A stretch of 64,000 nucleotides of DNA from Nonomuraea candida (GCF_000725485.1 NZ_JOAG01000008.1:140475-204474); one strand, 5' to 3'. Positions 26,085 to 36,073 are shown, counted from the first letter of the stretch. Program-made: numbers and translations. Notes: a model not told the origin generated them from the letters alone.

Positions 26085-28097
26085 TCAGCCGGCGGTGCAG
26101 GTGATCTGGGTCTGGGGGCGGTACTTGGTGGTCAGCTTCTTGTCCCGCTTGACCACCTTCCCGTCCTGGTGGAACACCCGGGTCACGTCGATCGTGAAGC
26201 CCTGCTCCCCCACGGTCGGCAGGCAGCCGGCCGCCGAGCTGGTCTCCCGGCGGAACGGCGTGAAGTCGCGCCGCTCCGACTCCACGGCCTCGATCCTGTC
26301 GTAGCGCTTGGTGCCCCACAGCGTGACGGTGACCGACGTCCCGGTGAAGGCCGTCTTGATCAGCACCCCGTGCTCGGAGTCGTTGCGCCACTTCAGGTCC
26401 AGGTCCGGGTAGAGCAGCGCGACGTCCAGCCCGGCGGGGTAGCGCGGCGCGTGGTAGTCCATCGGCTGGTGCTCCACGTCCTCGAACCCGCCGAAGAAGA
26501 CCGCGTTGTACAGGGTGGTCGCGAACTGCGAGCCGCCGCCGCCGACGATGTTCACCATCCGGCCGCCGACGATCTCCCCCGCCTCGACGTAGCCGTCCTC
26601 GACCGTCGGCTGGCCGAGGGTCTCGTTGAGCGAGAACGTCGTGCCCGGGCGTACGACGTGGCCGTCGAGCTCCTGCGCCATGCGCTGGATGTTCTTCACC
26701 CGGTCCTGGCAGCAGTCGAAGGTCGTGGTGAACGTGCTGACGACCTCCTTGATGCCGAGCCCCTGGATCTGGGTGGTCTCCACGGCCGGCGCGACCGTGC
26801 CCAGCCGGACCTCGACCGTACGGGGGCCGCCCTCCGCGAACACCTTCTCCGCGTCCCTGGCCAGCAGCCTGTGGTTGACGCCGCGGCCGCTGCGCGCGGG
26901 CACGAGGACCGGCCGGCCGTCGACGATCTGGTAGGTGGCGTCGCGCGGCTGCTGCGCCGCGTCCACCAGGCCGCCCTCGACGGAGGCCAGCACCTTCTCG
27001 GCGTCGAACGAGGGGGCGAGGCCGCCGTCGCCGTCGGACTCGAAGGTCAGGTTCGCCGCGATCGTCGCCGGGGGCAGCGCCACCCGCTTGGCGCCGAGGG
27101 TCAGCGTCAGGGGGGCGGCGACGGCCGCCTTCGCCTTGACCAGCGCCGCCTCGACGGCCTCGGGGGTGGTGGCGGGCTTGGCGGGCCGCAGCGCGAGGAC
27201 GACGTCGCCACCGCCGCTCAGGAAGGCCTGGCTGACCCTGCGCACGGCGTCGTCCCGGTCGAGCAGCACGCCGTCCCGGGGCTGGCGGGCCCTGGCCCGC
27301 AGCCCGGTGAAGAACACCCGGCCCTCCTGGGCCGGCTTGTCGACGCTCTCCGCCAGGCCCTCGACGGTCCTGGTGAGCTGGGAGGAGTCGATGGTGATCT
27401 TGGGTGGCAGCTCGGTCGTGCCGGTCAGCGCCCGCCACACCTCCTGCGGGCCGGGGAAGCCGCTGGGCGCCTGGCCGATGGTGGCGACCACGTCGAGTTC
27501 GAGGCCGGCCTCGTCGGCCTGGATGGTCTCCTTCGTGCCGCCGATGTCGGCCACGACGGGCTTGCTGAGCTTGGCGGCCAGCTCGCTGCGCAGCTTGTCG
27601 GCCGCCTGCGTCACGGTCAGGCCGCCGATGTCGACGCCGGCCACGCGCGTGCCGCGTAAGACAGAGCCGGACATGAGCACGGCCGGAACCACGTACGCCA
27701 GCGCCGCCAGCACCAGCACGAGCACGATCAGGCCGGGCAGCAGCCTGCGGCGCCGGGGCGGCTCGGGCTCGTACGGCGAGGGCCGCTCGGGCGCGGGGCC
27801 GAACACGGGCGCGGGCGAGCGCTCCTTGTCGGCCACCGGCCAGGGCTGGGCGGGCTGCGCCATCGGCGGCAGCGCGCCCCCGCCGGAGGACCCTCCGGCG
27901 GAGCCGCCCGAAGGACCGCCCGAGGCGCTCGGGCCGGGGGCCGGCCGTGCTTCCCGCCCGTCCGGCGGGCCGAAGATGTCCCGGGAGACGCCCGGGGGCA
28001 GCCCTTCGATCCGCGGCTTCTTGGAGACGGCCGACGTGGGTAGCGGCACCGAGGCGAACGGGTCGGTCGGTGATTCGATCGGTCCGGCGTTACGCAC
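26085..28097 (-). CDS. VanW family membrane protein with YoaR-like peptidoglycan-binding domains
   Basis: A 670-aa protein anchored by one helix (LLPGLIVLVLVLAALAYVVPAVL, about residues 118-140) after a long Pro/Gly-rich cytoplasmic tail. The outside part has two YoaR/PG-binding-4 repeats (GVDIGGLTVTQAADKLRSEL and a second near residue 340) and then the VanW domain with NIQRMAQELDGHVVRPGTTFSLNE and GGGGSQFATTLYNAVFFGG. VanW occurs next to glycopeptide-resistance genes, but its activity is unknown; cell-wall binding is the reasonable guess. Translation starts at GTG 28097. It is a stand-alone gene. The N-terminal 115 residues are low-complexity and contain SGGPSGGSAGGSSGGG. Confidence 0.9.
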   Translation of the reverse strand: MRNAGPIESPTDPFASVPLPTSAVSKKPRIEGLPPGVSRDIFGPPDGREARPAPGPSASGGPSGGSAGGSSGGGALPPMAQPAQPWPVADKERSPAPVFGPAPERPSPYEPEPPRRRRLLPGLIVLVLVLAALAYVVPAVLMSGSVLRGTRVAGVDIGGLTVTQAADKLRSELAAKLSKPVVADIGGTKETIQADEAGLELDVVATIGQAPSGFPGPQEVWRALTGTTELPPKITIDSSQLTRTVEGLAESVDKPAQEGRVFFTGLRARARQPRDGVLLDRDDAVRRVSQAFLSGGGDVVLALRPAKPATTPEAVEAALVKAKAAVAAPLTLTLGAKRVALPPATIAANLTFESDGDGGLAPSFDAEKVLASVEGGLVDAAQQPRDATYQIVDGRPVLVPARSGRGVNHRLLARDAEKVFAEGGPRTVEVRLGTVAPAVETTQIQGLGIKEVVSTFTTTFDCCQDRVKNIQRMAQELDGHVVRPGTTFSLNETLGQPTVEDGYVEAGEIVGGRMVNIVGGGGSQFATTLYNAVFFGGFEDVEHQPMDYHAPRYPAGLDVALLYPDLDLKWRNDSEHGVLIKTAFTGTSVTVTLWGTKRYDRIEAVESERRDFTPFRRETSSAAGCLPTVGEQGFTIDVTRVFHQDGKVVKRDKKLTTKYRPQTQITCTAG

Positions 28098-28189
28098 GCC
28101 TCAATCTCCTCCCGGTCCGCAGCCAAGTCTCAGGCAACAGTAAGGCACGCGGATCCGCATATGTCACGGGAAACGGCTACGGAAGTGTG

Positions 28190-28858
28190 TCAACCTAGCC
28201 ATCGGTAACGATGTTCCGGTCGTCCGGCCGTGCCGTAACGCGGACGGAACTCGGCCTGCCCCGCCGCGCACAGGTGTTCCAGATAGCGGCGGGCGCTCAC
28301 CCGCGACAGGCCCGTCAGCTCGGCGGCCTCGGCCGCCGACAGGCCGCGGCCCGCCTCCCGCAGCGTATCGGCGACCAGCGCGCACGTGGCGGGGGACAAC
28401 CCTTTCGGCATGGGCCCGACGCTCTTGTGCGCGCCCTTGTAGGCGCCGAAGAGGCGGTCCACGTCGTCCTGGCGGGCCTCGGGGCCGATCGCGGTCAGGT
28501 GGTCGCGGGTGTCGGCGTACCGCTGGAGGCGCTCGGTCAGCGCGGCGGCGGTGAACGGCTTGATGAGGTAGTTGACCGCGCCGCCGCGCATGGCCTCCCT
28601 GACGGTGGGCACGTCGCGGGCGGCGCTGATGACGAGGACGTCCACGTCGCGCAGCGCCTTGAGCACCTCCAGGCCGGACATGTCGGGCAGGTAGACGTCG
28701 AGCAGCACGAGGTCGGGCCGCAGCTCGGCGGCGGCCGCGAGCGCGTCGGCGCCGTTGTGCGCGACGGAGACGACGCCGAAGCCCGGCACCCGGCTCACGT
28801 AGCCGCTGTGGATGCGGGCCACCATGAAGTCGTCATCCACGACCAGGACGCGGATCAC
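28190..28858 (-). CDS. CitB/DcuR-type response regulator
   Basis: A 222-aa regulator. Receiver domain: acidic pair in VVDDDF, phospho-acceptor Asp54 (VLLDVYLPDMSG) and Lys in LIKPF. The C-terminal helix-turn-helix (GLSAAEAAELTGLSRVSARRYLEHLC) is the CitB/DcuR kind. It starts with GTG at 28858, overlapping the kinase stop as GTGA. With the kinase upstream and tctCBA divergent, it most likely activates the tricarboxylate transporter when the ligand is outside the cell. The DNA site is unknown, but direct repeats at 30542-30662 are candidates. Confidence 0.93.
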   Translation of the reverse strand: MIRVLVVDDDFMVARIHSGYVSRVPGFGVVSVAHNGADALAAAAELRPDLVLLDVYLPDMSGLEVLKALRDVDVLVISAARDVPTVREAMRGGAVNYLIKPFTAAALTERLQRYADTRDHLTAIGPEARQDDVDRLFGAYKGAHKSVGPMPKGLSPATCALVADTLREAGRGLSAAEAAELTGLSRVSARRYLEHLCAAGQAEFRPRYGTAGRPEHRYRWLG

Positions 28859-30522
28859 GGTGTCCCCTTCGCCGGGAGCAGCGCGGTGAAGACCGCCCCG
28901 CCCGAAGCCACTCCACCCGAAGCCCCGCCACCCGAGGGCCCTTCGCCGGAAGCCTCACCGCCGGCCCCGCCCGCGGGCCCGCCCGCCGTCGCGCCCGCGG
29001 TGCGTACGCGGACCCAGCCGCCTCTGCGCAGGCACGCCTGCCTGGTCAGCGCCAGCCCCAGCCCGCGCGGCCCCGACTGGGCGGCCTTCGTCGTGAACCC
29101 CTCCCTGAAGACCTCCTCCACCAGGTCGGGCGCGATGCCGGGGCCGGAGTCGCCGACCCGGACGCGCAGCCCCTCGGCGTCGGCCCGCAGCGACACCTCG
29201 ATCGTGCCCCGCGCGCCGTCGAGGGCGTCGATGGCGTTGGCGACCAGGTTCCCGACCACCAGGACCGCGTCACGGGGGTCGCCCAGCACGCCCTCGGGCA
29301 CCGAGGAGTCCTCGGCCAGCACCAGCTCCGCCCCGCGCTCGGCCGCCTCGGCGGACTTGGCCAGCAGCAGCGCGGCGAGGGTCGGCTCCTGGACGCGCTC
29401 GCGCAGGTCGGTGGTGTTGGCGCCGTAGGTGGTGCGGGTGATGAAGCCGATGGCCGCCTCGTGCTCGCCCAGTTCGAGCAGGCCGACGACCGTGTGCATG
29501 CGGTTGGCGAACTCGTGGGCCTGGGCGCGCAGCGCCTCCGTGGCGCTGCTGGTGTCGTCGAGCTCGCGGGCCAGGCGGACCAGCTCGGTGCGGTCGCGCA
29601 GGGTGACCACCCAGCCGAGGTGGCGGCCGCGTACCGAGACGGGGGTGCGGTTGAGCACCAGCACGCGCTCGCCGTGCAGCACGATGCGGTCCTCGCCGGG
29701 GTCGGCGCCGCCGAGCACGTCGCGCATGCGCTCGGAGAGCGGGGTCCGCGTGAGGTCCTCGCCGATCTCGCCGAGCAGCTCCCGGGCGGCGTCGTTGACC
29801 AGCGTGATCCTGCCCCGCAGGTCGAGCGCGAGCACGCCCTCCTTGACGCCGTGCAGCACGCCCTCGCGCTGCTCCAGCAGCGCGGCGATCTCGCGCGGCT
29901 CCAGCCCGAACGTCTGCCTGCGCACCCGCGCGGTGATGAACGCGGCCAGCGCGAGCCCGGCCAGCAGCACGGCCCCCGCGGTCCAGACGAGCGGCGGCAG
30001 GGCGTCGAAGACCTGGCTGATGACCGTGGTCTCCAGCACGCCGACGGACACCAGGCCGATGATCTGGCCGTACTCGTCGCGGATGGGGGTCTTGCCCCTG
30101 ACCGTGGTGCCGATGGTGCCGGTCTCCGTGCCGACCCAGCTCCGGCCCGTGCGCAGGACCGTGCTGCCGTCGGTGGACAGCCGCTTGCCGATCAGCGAGG
30201 CGTTGGGGTGGGCGTAGCGTTCCTGCCGGGTGTTGGCGATCACCACGTAGTCGGCGCCGGTCTCCTGCTGGACGCTCATGGCCAGCGGTTGCAGCACGCT
30301 GTCCGGGCGTTCGAGGTCGAAGGCCTCGCGGACCTGCGGCAGCGCGGCCACCGACTGGGCGATGGCCAGCGCCCGCTGCTGGTGCAGCGCGTCGAGCTGG
30401 TCGCGGGTGTGCTCGGCCCACACGCCGCCCGTGCCTCCGACGGCGAGCAGCACGATCACCATCTGGAGCACGAACAGCTGGGTCCCCAGGGAGGGTTCAC
30501 GCACCCGTCTCACCCGGCCCAT
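28855..30522 (-). CDS. CitA/DcuS-type sensor histidine kinase
   Basis: A 555-aa membrane kinase. The first helix is near residues 15-35 and a second near 178-198. Between them is a periplasmic-type PAS (sCACHE-like) domain that in this family binds C4-dicarboxylates or citrate. A cytoplasmic PAS domain, the SPOB-like H-box AHEFANRMHTVVGLLELG and an HATPase domain with NAIDAL, GDSGPGI and GLGLAL follow. A Gly/Ser/Ala-rich stretch of about 35 residues interrupts the end of the HATPase domain before AVFTALLPAKG, which is unusual. It is upstream of its regulator and divergent from tctC. Confidence 0.94.
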   Translation of the reverse strand: MGRVRRVREPSLGTQLFVLQMVIVLLAVGGTGGVWAEHTRDQLDALHQQRALAIAQSVAALPQVREAFDLERPDSVLQPLAMSVQQETGADYVVIANTRQERYAHPNASLIGKRLSTDGSTVLRTGRSWVGTETGTIGTTVRGKTPIRDEYGQIIGLVSVGVLETTVISQVFDALPPLVWTAGAVLLAGLALAAFITARVRRQTFGLEPREIAALLEQREGVLHGVKEGVLALDLRGRITLVNDAARELLGEIGEDLTRTPLSERMRDVLGGADPGEDRIVLHGERVLVLNRTPVSVRGRHLGWVVTLRDRTELVRLARELDDTSSATEALRAQAHEFANRMHTVVGLLELGEHEAAIGFITRTTYGANTTDLRERVQEPTLAALLLAKSAEAAERGAELVLAEDSSVPEGVLGDPRDAVLVVGNLVANAIDALDGARGTIEVSLRADAEGLRVRVGDSGPGIAPDLVEEVFREGFTTKAAQSGPRGLGLALTRQACLRRGGWVRVRTAGATAGGPAGGAGGEASGEGPSGGGASGGVASGGAVFTALLPAKGTP

Positions 30523-30541
30523 CGAAACAAACGGAGGTCAC

Positions 30542-30662
30542 GTCCCGGTCGCGGCCCGTACGCCCGGCGCCCGCGGAGCGGTGCCGTCCCGGTCGCGGCC
30601 CGTGCGACCGGCGCCCGCCGCGCGGTGGTGTGCCGGTCGCGACCAATACGACCAATACGACG
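30542..30662. repeat. 44-bp tandem repeat and 9-bp repeats between the CitA kinase and tctC
   Basis: A 44-bp unit beginning GTCCCGGTCGCGGCCCGT starts at 30542 and again at 30586, with a degenerate third start at 30630. Then CGACCAATA occurs twice in tandem (about 30642-30661), giving rare A/T-rich bases. The stretch lies in the 223-bp divergent promoter region and may include binding sites for the CitB-type regulator. Confidence 0.75.
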
Positions 30663-30745
30663 GCAACCGCGCAAAGACTCGACGTGCCGGGGCATGGACC
30701 TCACCATGCCAGTTCGACACACGTGAAATCCCCCCTGGAGTGATC

Positions 30746-31711
30746 ATGCGCTTGCGCGTATTCGCCGCCCTCGCGGTACTCTCTCTCGGCACGCTGACCG
30801 GCTGCGGAGAGTCGGGCGGCACCGCGAACGCCGCCTTGCGGATCATGGCTCCGGCCGCGCCCGGAGGCGGCTGGGACCAGACCTCCCGTACGGCGGAGCA
30901 GGCGTTCAAGGCCGCCGACCCGAACCGCAAGGTCGAGGTGTTCAACGTGCCGGGCGCCGGCGGCACGATCGGCCTGGCCCAGCTCGCCGGCGAGAAGGGC
31001 AACGGCAACCTGCTGATGACCATGGGCCTGGTCATGGTGGGCGCCATCGAGCAGAACAAGTCGAAGGTCACGCTGGTCGAGACCACGCCCATCGCCAAGC
31101 TGACCGAGGAGTACGAGATCGTCGTCGTGCCGGCGGCGTCGCCGTTCAAGACGCTGGCCGACCTGGTGGCGGCCTGGAAGGCCGAGCCGGCGAAGGTCTC
31201 CATCTCGGGCGGCTCCGCGGGCGGCACCGACCACATCGTGGCCGGCCTGATGGCCAAGGCCGCGGGCGTGGACCCCAAGCAGGTCAACTACATCGCCCAC
31301 TCCGGCGGCGGCGAGGCGCTGAACGAGCTGCTCGGCAACAAGGTCAGCGCGGGCATCTCCGGCGTGTCGGAGTTCGCCGAGCACGTGAAGTCGGGCAAGC
31401 TGCGCGCCCTCGGCGTCACCTCCGGCGCGCGGCTGCCCGGCCTGGACGTGCCGACCCTGAAGGAGGGCGGGCTCAACGTGGAGCTGGCCAACTGGCGCGG
31501 CTTCGTGGCCCCCGGCGGGCTCTCCGACGCCGACAAGAAGGCCCTGACCGACCTGGTCACCAAGATGCACGACTCGCAGCCGTGGAAGGACGCGGTGGCC
31601 AAGAACGGCTGGATCGACTCCTTCCAGACCGGGCAGCAGTTCGCCTACTACCTCGACGCCGAGCAGGCCCGCGTCAAGGCGATCATCGCCGAGATGGGGC
31701 TCGTCTCCTGA
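30746..31711 (+). CDS. tctC: Tripartite tricarboxylate transporter substrate-binding protein
   Basis: A 321-aa secreted receptor. The lipobox LTGC (Cys20) ends a clean signal peptide, so it is probably a lipoprotein. Family motifs: IMAPAAPGGGWDQTSRT near the start of the mature protein, VPGAGGTIGLAQLA, and SGGSAGGTDHIVAGLMA, which together cradle a di- or tricarboxylate. It delivers the ligand to TctAB. The ATG at 30746 follows GGAG at a good distance; an open frame to 30278 is only a shadow of the kinase gene. The stop overlaps the tctB start by one base. Confidence 0.95.
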   Translation: MRLRVFAALAVLSLGTLTGCGESGGTANAALRIMAPAAPGGGWDQTSRTAEQAFKAADPNRKVEVFNVPGAGGTIGLAQLAGEKGNGNLLMTMGLVMVGAIEQNKSKVTLVETTPIAKLTEEYEIVVVPAASPFKTLADLVAAWKAEPAKVSISGGSAGGTDHIVAGLMAKAAGVDPKQVNYIAHSGGGEALNELLGNKVSAGISGVSEFAEHVKSGKLRALGVTSGARLPGLDVPTLKEGGLNVELANWRGFVAPGGLSDADKKALTDLVTKMHDSQPWKDAVAKNGWIDSFQTGQQFAYYLDAEQARVKAIIAEMGLVS

Positions 31712-32199
31712 TGATCCGCACGTGGTGGCGGCCCGAGCTCGGGCTGGCGGTCGTGGTGCTGGTGCTGGGCGTGCTCGTCGTGGTCGGCACGCTCGACGTG
31801 TCGGCGGCGGCCTCCCAGCTCGGCATCGGGCCGCGCTTCTTCCCCTCGCTGGTGGGCGGCGCCATGGTGCTCATCGGCCTGCTCTACGTGATCGACGTGC
31901 TGCGCGGCGGCCACGGCGACCCCGAGGAGAGCGAGGACGTGGACGCCGGCGCGCCCACCGACTGGCGCAGCCTCCTGCTCGTCAGCGGCATCTTCCTGGC
32001 CTTCGCGGCGCTGCTGAACGTCCTGGGCTGGGTGATCGGCTCGTCCCTGCTGTTCTTCGGCCTGTCGGTGGCGCTGGGCGCCGAGCACAAGCTGCGCGCG
32101 GCCGGGATCGCGGTGGTGCTGGGGGTGGCGACGTACCTGCTGTTCGTCGAGGGCCTCGGCGTGACGCTGCCGGCCGGGCCGCTGGGCGGGGTGGTGTGA
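31711..32199 (+). CDS. tctB: Tripartite tricarboxylate transporter small membrane subunit
   Basis: A 162-aa protein with four hydrophobic helices (about residues 10-30, 40-65, 90-110 and 115-150) and a charged loop between the second and third. The [12 protein letters not shown] motif after the first helix is typical of TctB. The start at 31711 shares one base with the tctC stop (TGATG), so the genes are coupled. It partners TctA in the membrane; the transport is driven by an ion gradient. Confidence 0.93.
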   Translation: MIRTWWRPELGLAVVVLVLGVLVVVGTLDVSAAASQLGIGPRFFPSLVGGAMVLIGLLYVIDVLRGGHGDPEESEDVDAGAPTDWRSLLLVSGIFLAFAALLNVLGWVIGSSLLFFGLSVALGAEHKLRAAGIAVVLGVATYLLFVEGLGVTLPAGPLGGVV

Positions 32200-32200
32200 G

Positions 32201-33715
32201 GTGACCTCGTTCCAGCTGCTGCTCGACGGCTTCGCCGCCGCGCTCACCCCGGTCAACCTCCTGTACGCGCTCATCGGCGTCACCCTCGGCACCCTCGTCG
32301 GCGTGCTGCCCGGCATCGGGCCCGCGATGACCGTGGCGCTGCTGCTGCCGATCACCTTCACCGTGCCGCCGGCCAGCGCGTTCATCATGTTCGCCGGCAT
32401 CTACTACGGCGGCATGTACGGCGGCTCGACCACCTCCATCCTGCTCAACACGCCCGGCGAGTCGGCCTCGATGATCACGGCGCTGGAGGGCAACAAGATG
32501 GCCAGGCGGGGCCGTGCCCCCCAGGCGCTGGCCACGGCCGCGATCGGCTCGTTCGTGGCCGGGACCATCGCCACGGCGCTGCTGGTCGTGGCGGCGCCCG
32601 CGGTGGTCGCCTTCGCGATCTCGTTCGGCCCGGAGGACTACTTCGCGCTGGCGGTCCTCGCCTTCACGGCGGTCTCCTCGGTCCTGTCCCGCTCGGTCGT
32701 GCGCGGCCTGGCCTCGCTCGGCCTCGGCCTGGTGATCGGCCTGGTCGGCATCGACCAGCAGACCGGCCAGGCCCGCCTCACGCTCGGCATCCCCCAGTTG
32801 CTCGACGGCATCGACGTGGTGATCGTCGCGGTCGGCCTGTTCGCGCTCGGCGAGGCCCTCTACGTGGCCTCCCGCCTGCGCCACACGCCGCCCGAGGTGG
32901 TGCCGGTCGGCTGGACGTGGATGGGCGGCTCGGACTGGCGCCGCTCCTGGCGGCCCTGGCTGCGCGGCACCGCCCTGGGCTTCCCCTTCGGCGCGCTGCC
33001 CGGGGGCGGGGCCGAGATCCCCACGTTCCTGTCGTACGCGGCCGAGAAGCGCCTGGCGCGCGGCGTGGCCCGCGAGGAGTACGGCAAGGGCGCCATCGAG
33101 GGCGTCGCGGGCCCCGAGGCGGCCAACAACGCCTCCGCCGCCGGCACCCTGGTGCCGCTGCTGACGCTGGGCCTGCCCACCTCGGCCACGGCCGCGATCC
33201 TGCTGGCCGCCTTCCAGCAGTACGGCCTGCAGCCGGGCCCGCAGCTCTTCGACCACAACCCGGCGCTGGTGTGGGGCATGATCGCCTCGCTGTTCATCGG
33301 CAACGCGATGCTGCTGGTGCTGAACCTGCCGCTGGCCCCGGTGTGGGCGCGCGTCCTGCGCATCCCCCGCCCGTACCTCTACGCCGGGATCGTGCTCTTC
33401 GCCGCCCTCGGGGTCTACGCCGTGAACGGCACCGTGGTGGATCTGTTCATCCTGTACGTCCTCGGCCTGCTCGGCTTCGCCATGCGGCGCTTCGGCCTGC
33501 CCGTCGCGCCCGCGGTGATCGGGATGATCCTGGGCCCGATGGCGGAGATCCAGCTCAGGCGGGCGCTGGCCATCGGGGCGGGCGACGTGAGCGTGCTGGT
33601 GCGCAGCCCCGTGGCCGCCGTCCTGCTCGCCCTGGCGGCCCTGGCCCTGCTCACGCCCCTGGCCAGGAAACTGCTCGCCCGCCGCGGCCCGGCGCCTTCG
33701 CAGCGGGAGGAGTGA
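32201..33715 (+). CDS. tctA: Tripartite tricarboxylate transporter large membrane subunit
   Basis: A 504-aa permease with about eleven helices. Conserved blocks: [17 protein letters not shown] near residue 40, [20 protein letters not shown] near 70, the mirrored second-half block [19 protein letters not shown], and [24 protein letters not shown]. It starts at GTG 32201, two bases after tctB. It forms the transport channel of the TctCBA system for citrate or a similar acid. Regulation probably comes from the divergent two-component pair. A perfect hairpin lies about 90 bp beyond the stop. Confidence 0.96.
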   Translation: MTSFQLLLDGFAAALTPVNLLYALIGVTLGTLVGVLPGIGPAMTVALLLPITFTVPPASAFIMFAGIYYGGMYGGSTTSILLNTPGESASMITALEGNKMARRGRAPQALATAAIGSFVAGTIATALLVVAAPAVVAFAISFGPEDYFALAVLAFTAVSSVLSRSVVRGLASLGLGLVIGLVGIDQQTGQARLTLGIPQLLDGIDVVIVAVGLFALGEALYVASRLRHTPPEVVPVGWTWMGGSDWRRSWRPWLRGTALGFPFGALPGGGAEIPTFLSYAAEKRLARGVAREEYGKGAIEGVAGPEAANNASAAGTLVPLLTLGLPTSATAAILLAAFQQYGLQPGPQLFDHNPALVWGMIASLFIGNAMLLVLNLPLAPVWARVLRIPRPYLYAGIVLFAALGVYAVNGTVVDLFILYVLGLLGFAMRRFGLPVAPAVIGMILGPMAEIQLRRALAIGAGDVSVLVRSPVAAVLLALAALALLTPLARKLLARRGPAPSQREE

Positions 33716-33806
33716 AGGCAGGCCCGCCGAACAGGGCCCGCCGCCTTCTCCGCCGGAGGAGTAGCGCGGGCCCCGCCGGGGAATCGATCGGTTGGTTCTT
33801 GGCGGA

Positions 33807-33836
33807 GCCCCGCCGATCTGTCCGGATCGGCGGGGC
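33807..33836. terminator. Bidirectional hairpin between tctA and gatB
   Basis: GCCCCGCCGATC (33807-33818) pairs perfectly with GATCGGCGGGGC (33825-33836) over a 6-nt loop. It lies in the 226-bp space between convergent stops and can serve both genes. Confidence 0.85.
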
Positions 33837-33902
33837 CACCCGAATGGCCCACCTCGCGGGCGAGCCCTGCGGAAACGCCGGGCGGGGCCTTGCCCGCCCG
33901 GT

Positions 33903-33956
33903 CTCCCGCTGGAAGACGCCTCCCCACTCGGAGACGTCTGCCTACTCGGAGACGCC
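33903..33956. repeat. 18-bp tandem repeat, three copies, covering the gatB stop
   Basis: Units of the form TSCCYACTCGGAGACGYC start at 33903 (diverged), 33921 and 33939. The 33939 unit holds the last gatB codons and the TAG at 33944-33942. 18 bp is in frame, so the copies repeat the terminal codons downstream, although the 33921 unit has CCC in place of the TAG complement. Confidence 0.82.
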
Positions 33957-35447
33957 GAGCTTCTCCAGGATGAGCTGCCGGGCGCGGGCCGCGTCGGCCT
34001 TGCCCTTGCTGGCCCGCATGACGCCGCCCACCAGCGCGCCGACCGCGGCGATCTTCCCGGAGCGTACCTTCTCGGCCGCGTCGGCGTTGTCGGCCAGCAC
34101 CTGGTCGATGATCGCCGACAGCTCGCCCTCGTCGTTGACGATCTTGAGCCCGCGCCGCTCGACGACCTCGTCCGGCGTGCCCTCACCGGCCAGCACGCCT
34201 TCGAGCACCTCGCGCGCCAGCTTGTCGTTGAGCGCACCGGAGGCCACCAGCTCGGTCACCCGGGCGATCTGCGCGGGCGTGATGGGCAGGTCGGCCAGCG
34301 CCGTGCCCGTCTCGTTGGCCCGCCGCGCCAGCTCGCCCATCCACCACTTGCGCGCGTCGGCCGCCGGCGCCCCGGCCGCGACCGTCGCCTCGACCAGGTC
34401 GATCGCGTCGGCGTTGTGCATGGCCTGCATGTCGAGGTCGGACAGCCCCCACTCGGCCTGCAGCCGCTTGCGCTTGACCGACGGCAGCTCGGGCAGGGCC
34501 GCCTTCAGCTCGGCCACCCACGCGGGGTCGGGCGCGATCGGCACCAGGTCGGGCTCGGGGAAGTAGCGGTAGTCCTGCGCCTCCTCCTTGGACCGGCCCG
34601 ACGTGGTGGTGCCGGTGTCCTCGTGGAAGTGCCGGGTCTCCTGCGTGATCGTGCCGCCCTCGGCGAGGATGCCCGCCTGCCGCTCGATCTCGCTCCGCAC
34701 GGCCCGCTCGACGCTGCGCAGCGAGTTGACGTTCTTGGTCTCCGTACGGGTGCCCCACTCGGACGCGCCGCGCGGCATGAGCGACACGTTCACGTCACAC
34801 CGCAGCGACCCCTCCTCCATGCGCACGTCGGAGACGCCGAGCGAGCGCATGATCTCGCGCAGCTCGGTGACGTAGGCCCTGGCCACCTCGGGCGCGAGCC
34901 GGTCGGTGCCCGGGATGGGCTTGGTCACGATCTCGACCAGCGGGATGCCGGCCCGGTTGTAGTCGACGATCGAGTAGTCGGCCCCGTGGATGCGCCCGGT
35001 CGCCCCGCCCACGTGGGTGGACTTGCCGGTGTCCTCCTCCAGGTGCACCCGCTCGATCTCGATCCGCACGGTCTGCCCGTCGACCTCGACGTCGATGTAG
35101 CCGTCGAAGCAGAGCGGCTCGTCGTACTGCGAGATCTGGTAGTTCTTCGGCATGTCCGGATAGAAGTAGTTCTTCCGGGCGAAGCGGCACCACTCGGCGA
35201 TCGAGCAGTTCAGCGCCAGGCCGATGCGGATCGTCGACTCGATGGCCTGCGCGTTGGCCACCGGCAGCGCGCCGGGGAAGGCCAGACAGGTCGGGCAGAC
35301 CTGCGTGTTGGGCGGCGCGCCGAAGGCCGTCTTGCAGCCGCAGAACATCTTCGACTTGGTGCCCAGCTCGACATGCGTCTCGAGACCGAGCACCGGCTCG
35401 AACCGCTCGAGCGCTTCGTCGTACGGCATAACTGTGCCGGCAGTCAT
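33942..35447 (-). CDS. gatB: Asp-tRNA(Asn)/Glu-tRNA(Gln) amidotransferase subunit B
   Basis: A 501-aa subunit that binds the mischarged tRNA and phosphorylates its side chain before GatA-derived ammonia is added. The cradle domain starts [30 protein letters not shown], and the zinc-type cysteines are in FCGCKTAFG and [10 protein letters not shown]. The helical and YqeY tail domains follow to the end ([29 protein letters not shown]). It is downstream of the AAA/DUF4276 pair with a 50-bp gap, on the same strand as gatC and gatA, so the amidotransferase operon is interrupted but still collinear. Confidence 0.97.
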   Translation of the reverse strand: MTAGTVMPYDEALERFEPVLGLETHVELGTKSKMFCGCKTAFGAPPNTQVCPTCLAFPGALPVANAQAIESTIRIGLALNCSIAEWCRFARKNYFYPDMPKNYQISQYDEPLCFDGYIDVEVDGQTVRIEIERVHLEEDTGKSTHVGGATGRIHGADYSIVDYNRAGIPLVEIVTKPIPGTDRLAPEVARAYVTELREIMRSLGVSDVRMEEGSLRCDVNVSLMPRGASEWGTRTETKNVNSLRSVERAVRSEIERQAGILAEGGTITQETRHFHEDTGTTTSGRSKEEAQDYRYFPEPDLVPIAPDPAWVAELKAALPELPSVKRKRLQAEWGLSDLDMQAMHNADAIDLVEATVAAGAPAADARKWWMGELARRANETGTALADLPITPAQIARVTELVASGALNDKLAREVLEGVLAGEGTPDEVVERRGLKIVNDEGELSAIIDQVLADNADAAEKVRSGKIAAVGALVGGVMRASKGKADAARARQLILEKLGVSE

Positions 35448-35497
35448 GGTGAGGTCCTTAGTTCAGATCGTTGCGTTTCAAGCTATCGCGTCGGCAT

Positions 35498-36073
35498 TCA
35501 GAGGAAGCCATGGCTCCCAAGCGCCTTCGAGGTCGCCTCCACCCAGGTGGCATAGGCGGGAAGCTGGGCCAGCACAGACAGGCCCACATGGTCACCGGCG
35601 AAGGCGAAGTGCTCGGAGACCTTCCGATGTGAGACACCCGCCAGCACCCTTCTCAGTACGGCTTTCGGATCGGAGATCTTCTCGACGTCCCGCGGCCTGG
35701 CCGGCAGATGACTGGTGTCGGCACCCGGCACCCGGGCCCAAACGGTGACATCGGCCAGTAACCACGCTTCCGTCTCTTTGACCGGGACCAACGGAACTAT
35801 GCCGGCGGCCGAGTGCCTGATCGCCTTTTCCCGCTCGCGATGGTCACTGTGCAGAAAGATCAGGTGACAATCGCTCGCGAGGTCCTCGATCGCCTGCCGG
35901 ATCCGGCTGTCGTCCTTGGTCATGCGACACGAGCCGTACTGAACGGCCTGCACGTCCACGGGACGTGGCGCGAGATCCGTCAGTGCGCGTAGCTGCCTTC
36001 CGATGACCGGCCCGAGAAAGAGCTCGTCGGTGTCACCCTCGCTGATCAGCCCTGGGACGAGCGGCCGGCTCAT
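35498..36073 (-). CDS. DUF4276 (TOPRIM-like) protein, partner of the AAA ATPase
   Basis: A 191-aa protein. The N-terminal SEGDTDELFLGPVI has the Glu-Gly-x-Thr-Asp-Glu signature (Glu12 onward) of DUF4276/TOPRIM-like folds. It is followed by HLIFLHSDHRERE, where an acidic metal site would sit, and VPVKETEAWLLAD, the characteristic E-x-EAWLLAD motif. It overlaps the ATPase stop by four bases and is surely co-expressed with it. The family is predicted to be nuclease-like; in OLD enzymes a TOPRIM nuclease is fused to an ATPase, and here the two parts seem split in two genes. Base composition is less GC-rich than the gat genes (line 35821-35880 is 57 percent by count). Function is not proven. Confidence 0.78.
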   Translation of the reverse strand: MSRPLVPGLISEGDTDELFLGPVIGRQLRALTDLAPRPVDVQAVQYGSCRMTKDDSRIRQAIEDLASDCHLIFLHSDHREREKAIRHSAAGIVPLVPVKETEAWLLADVTVWARVPGADTSHLPARPRDVEKISDPKAVLRRVLAGVSHRKVSEHFAFAGDHVGLSVLAQLPAYATWVEATSKALGSHGFL

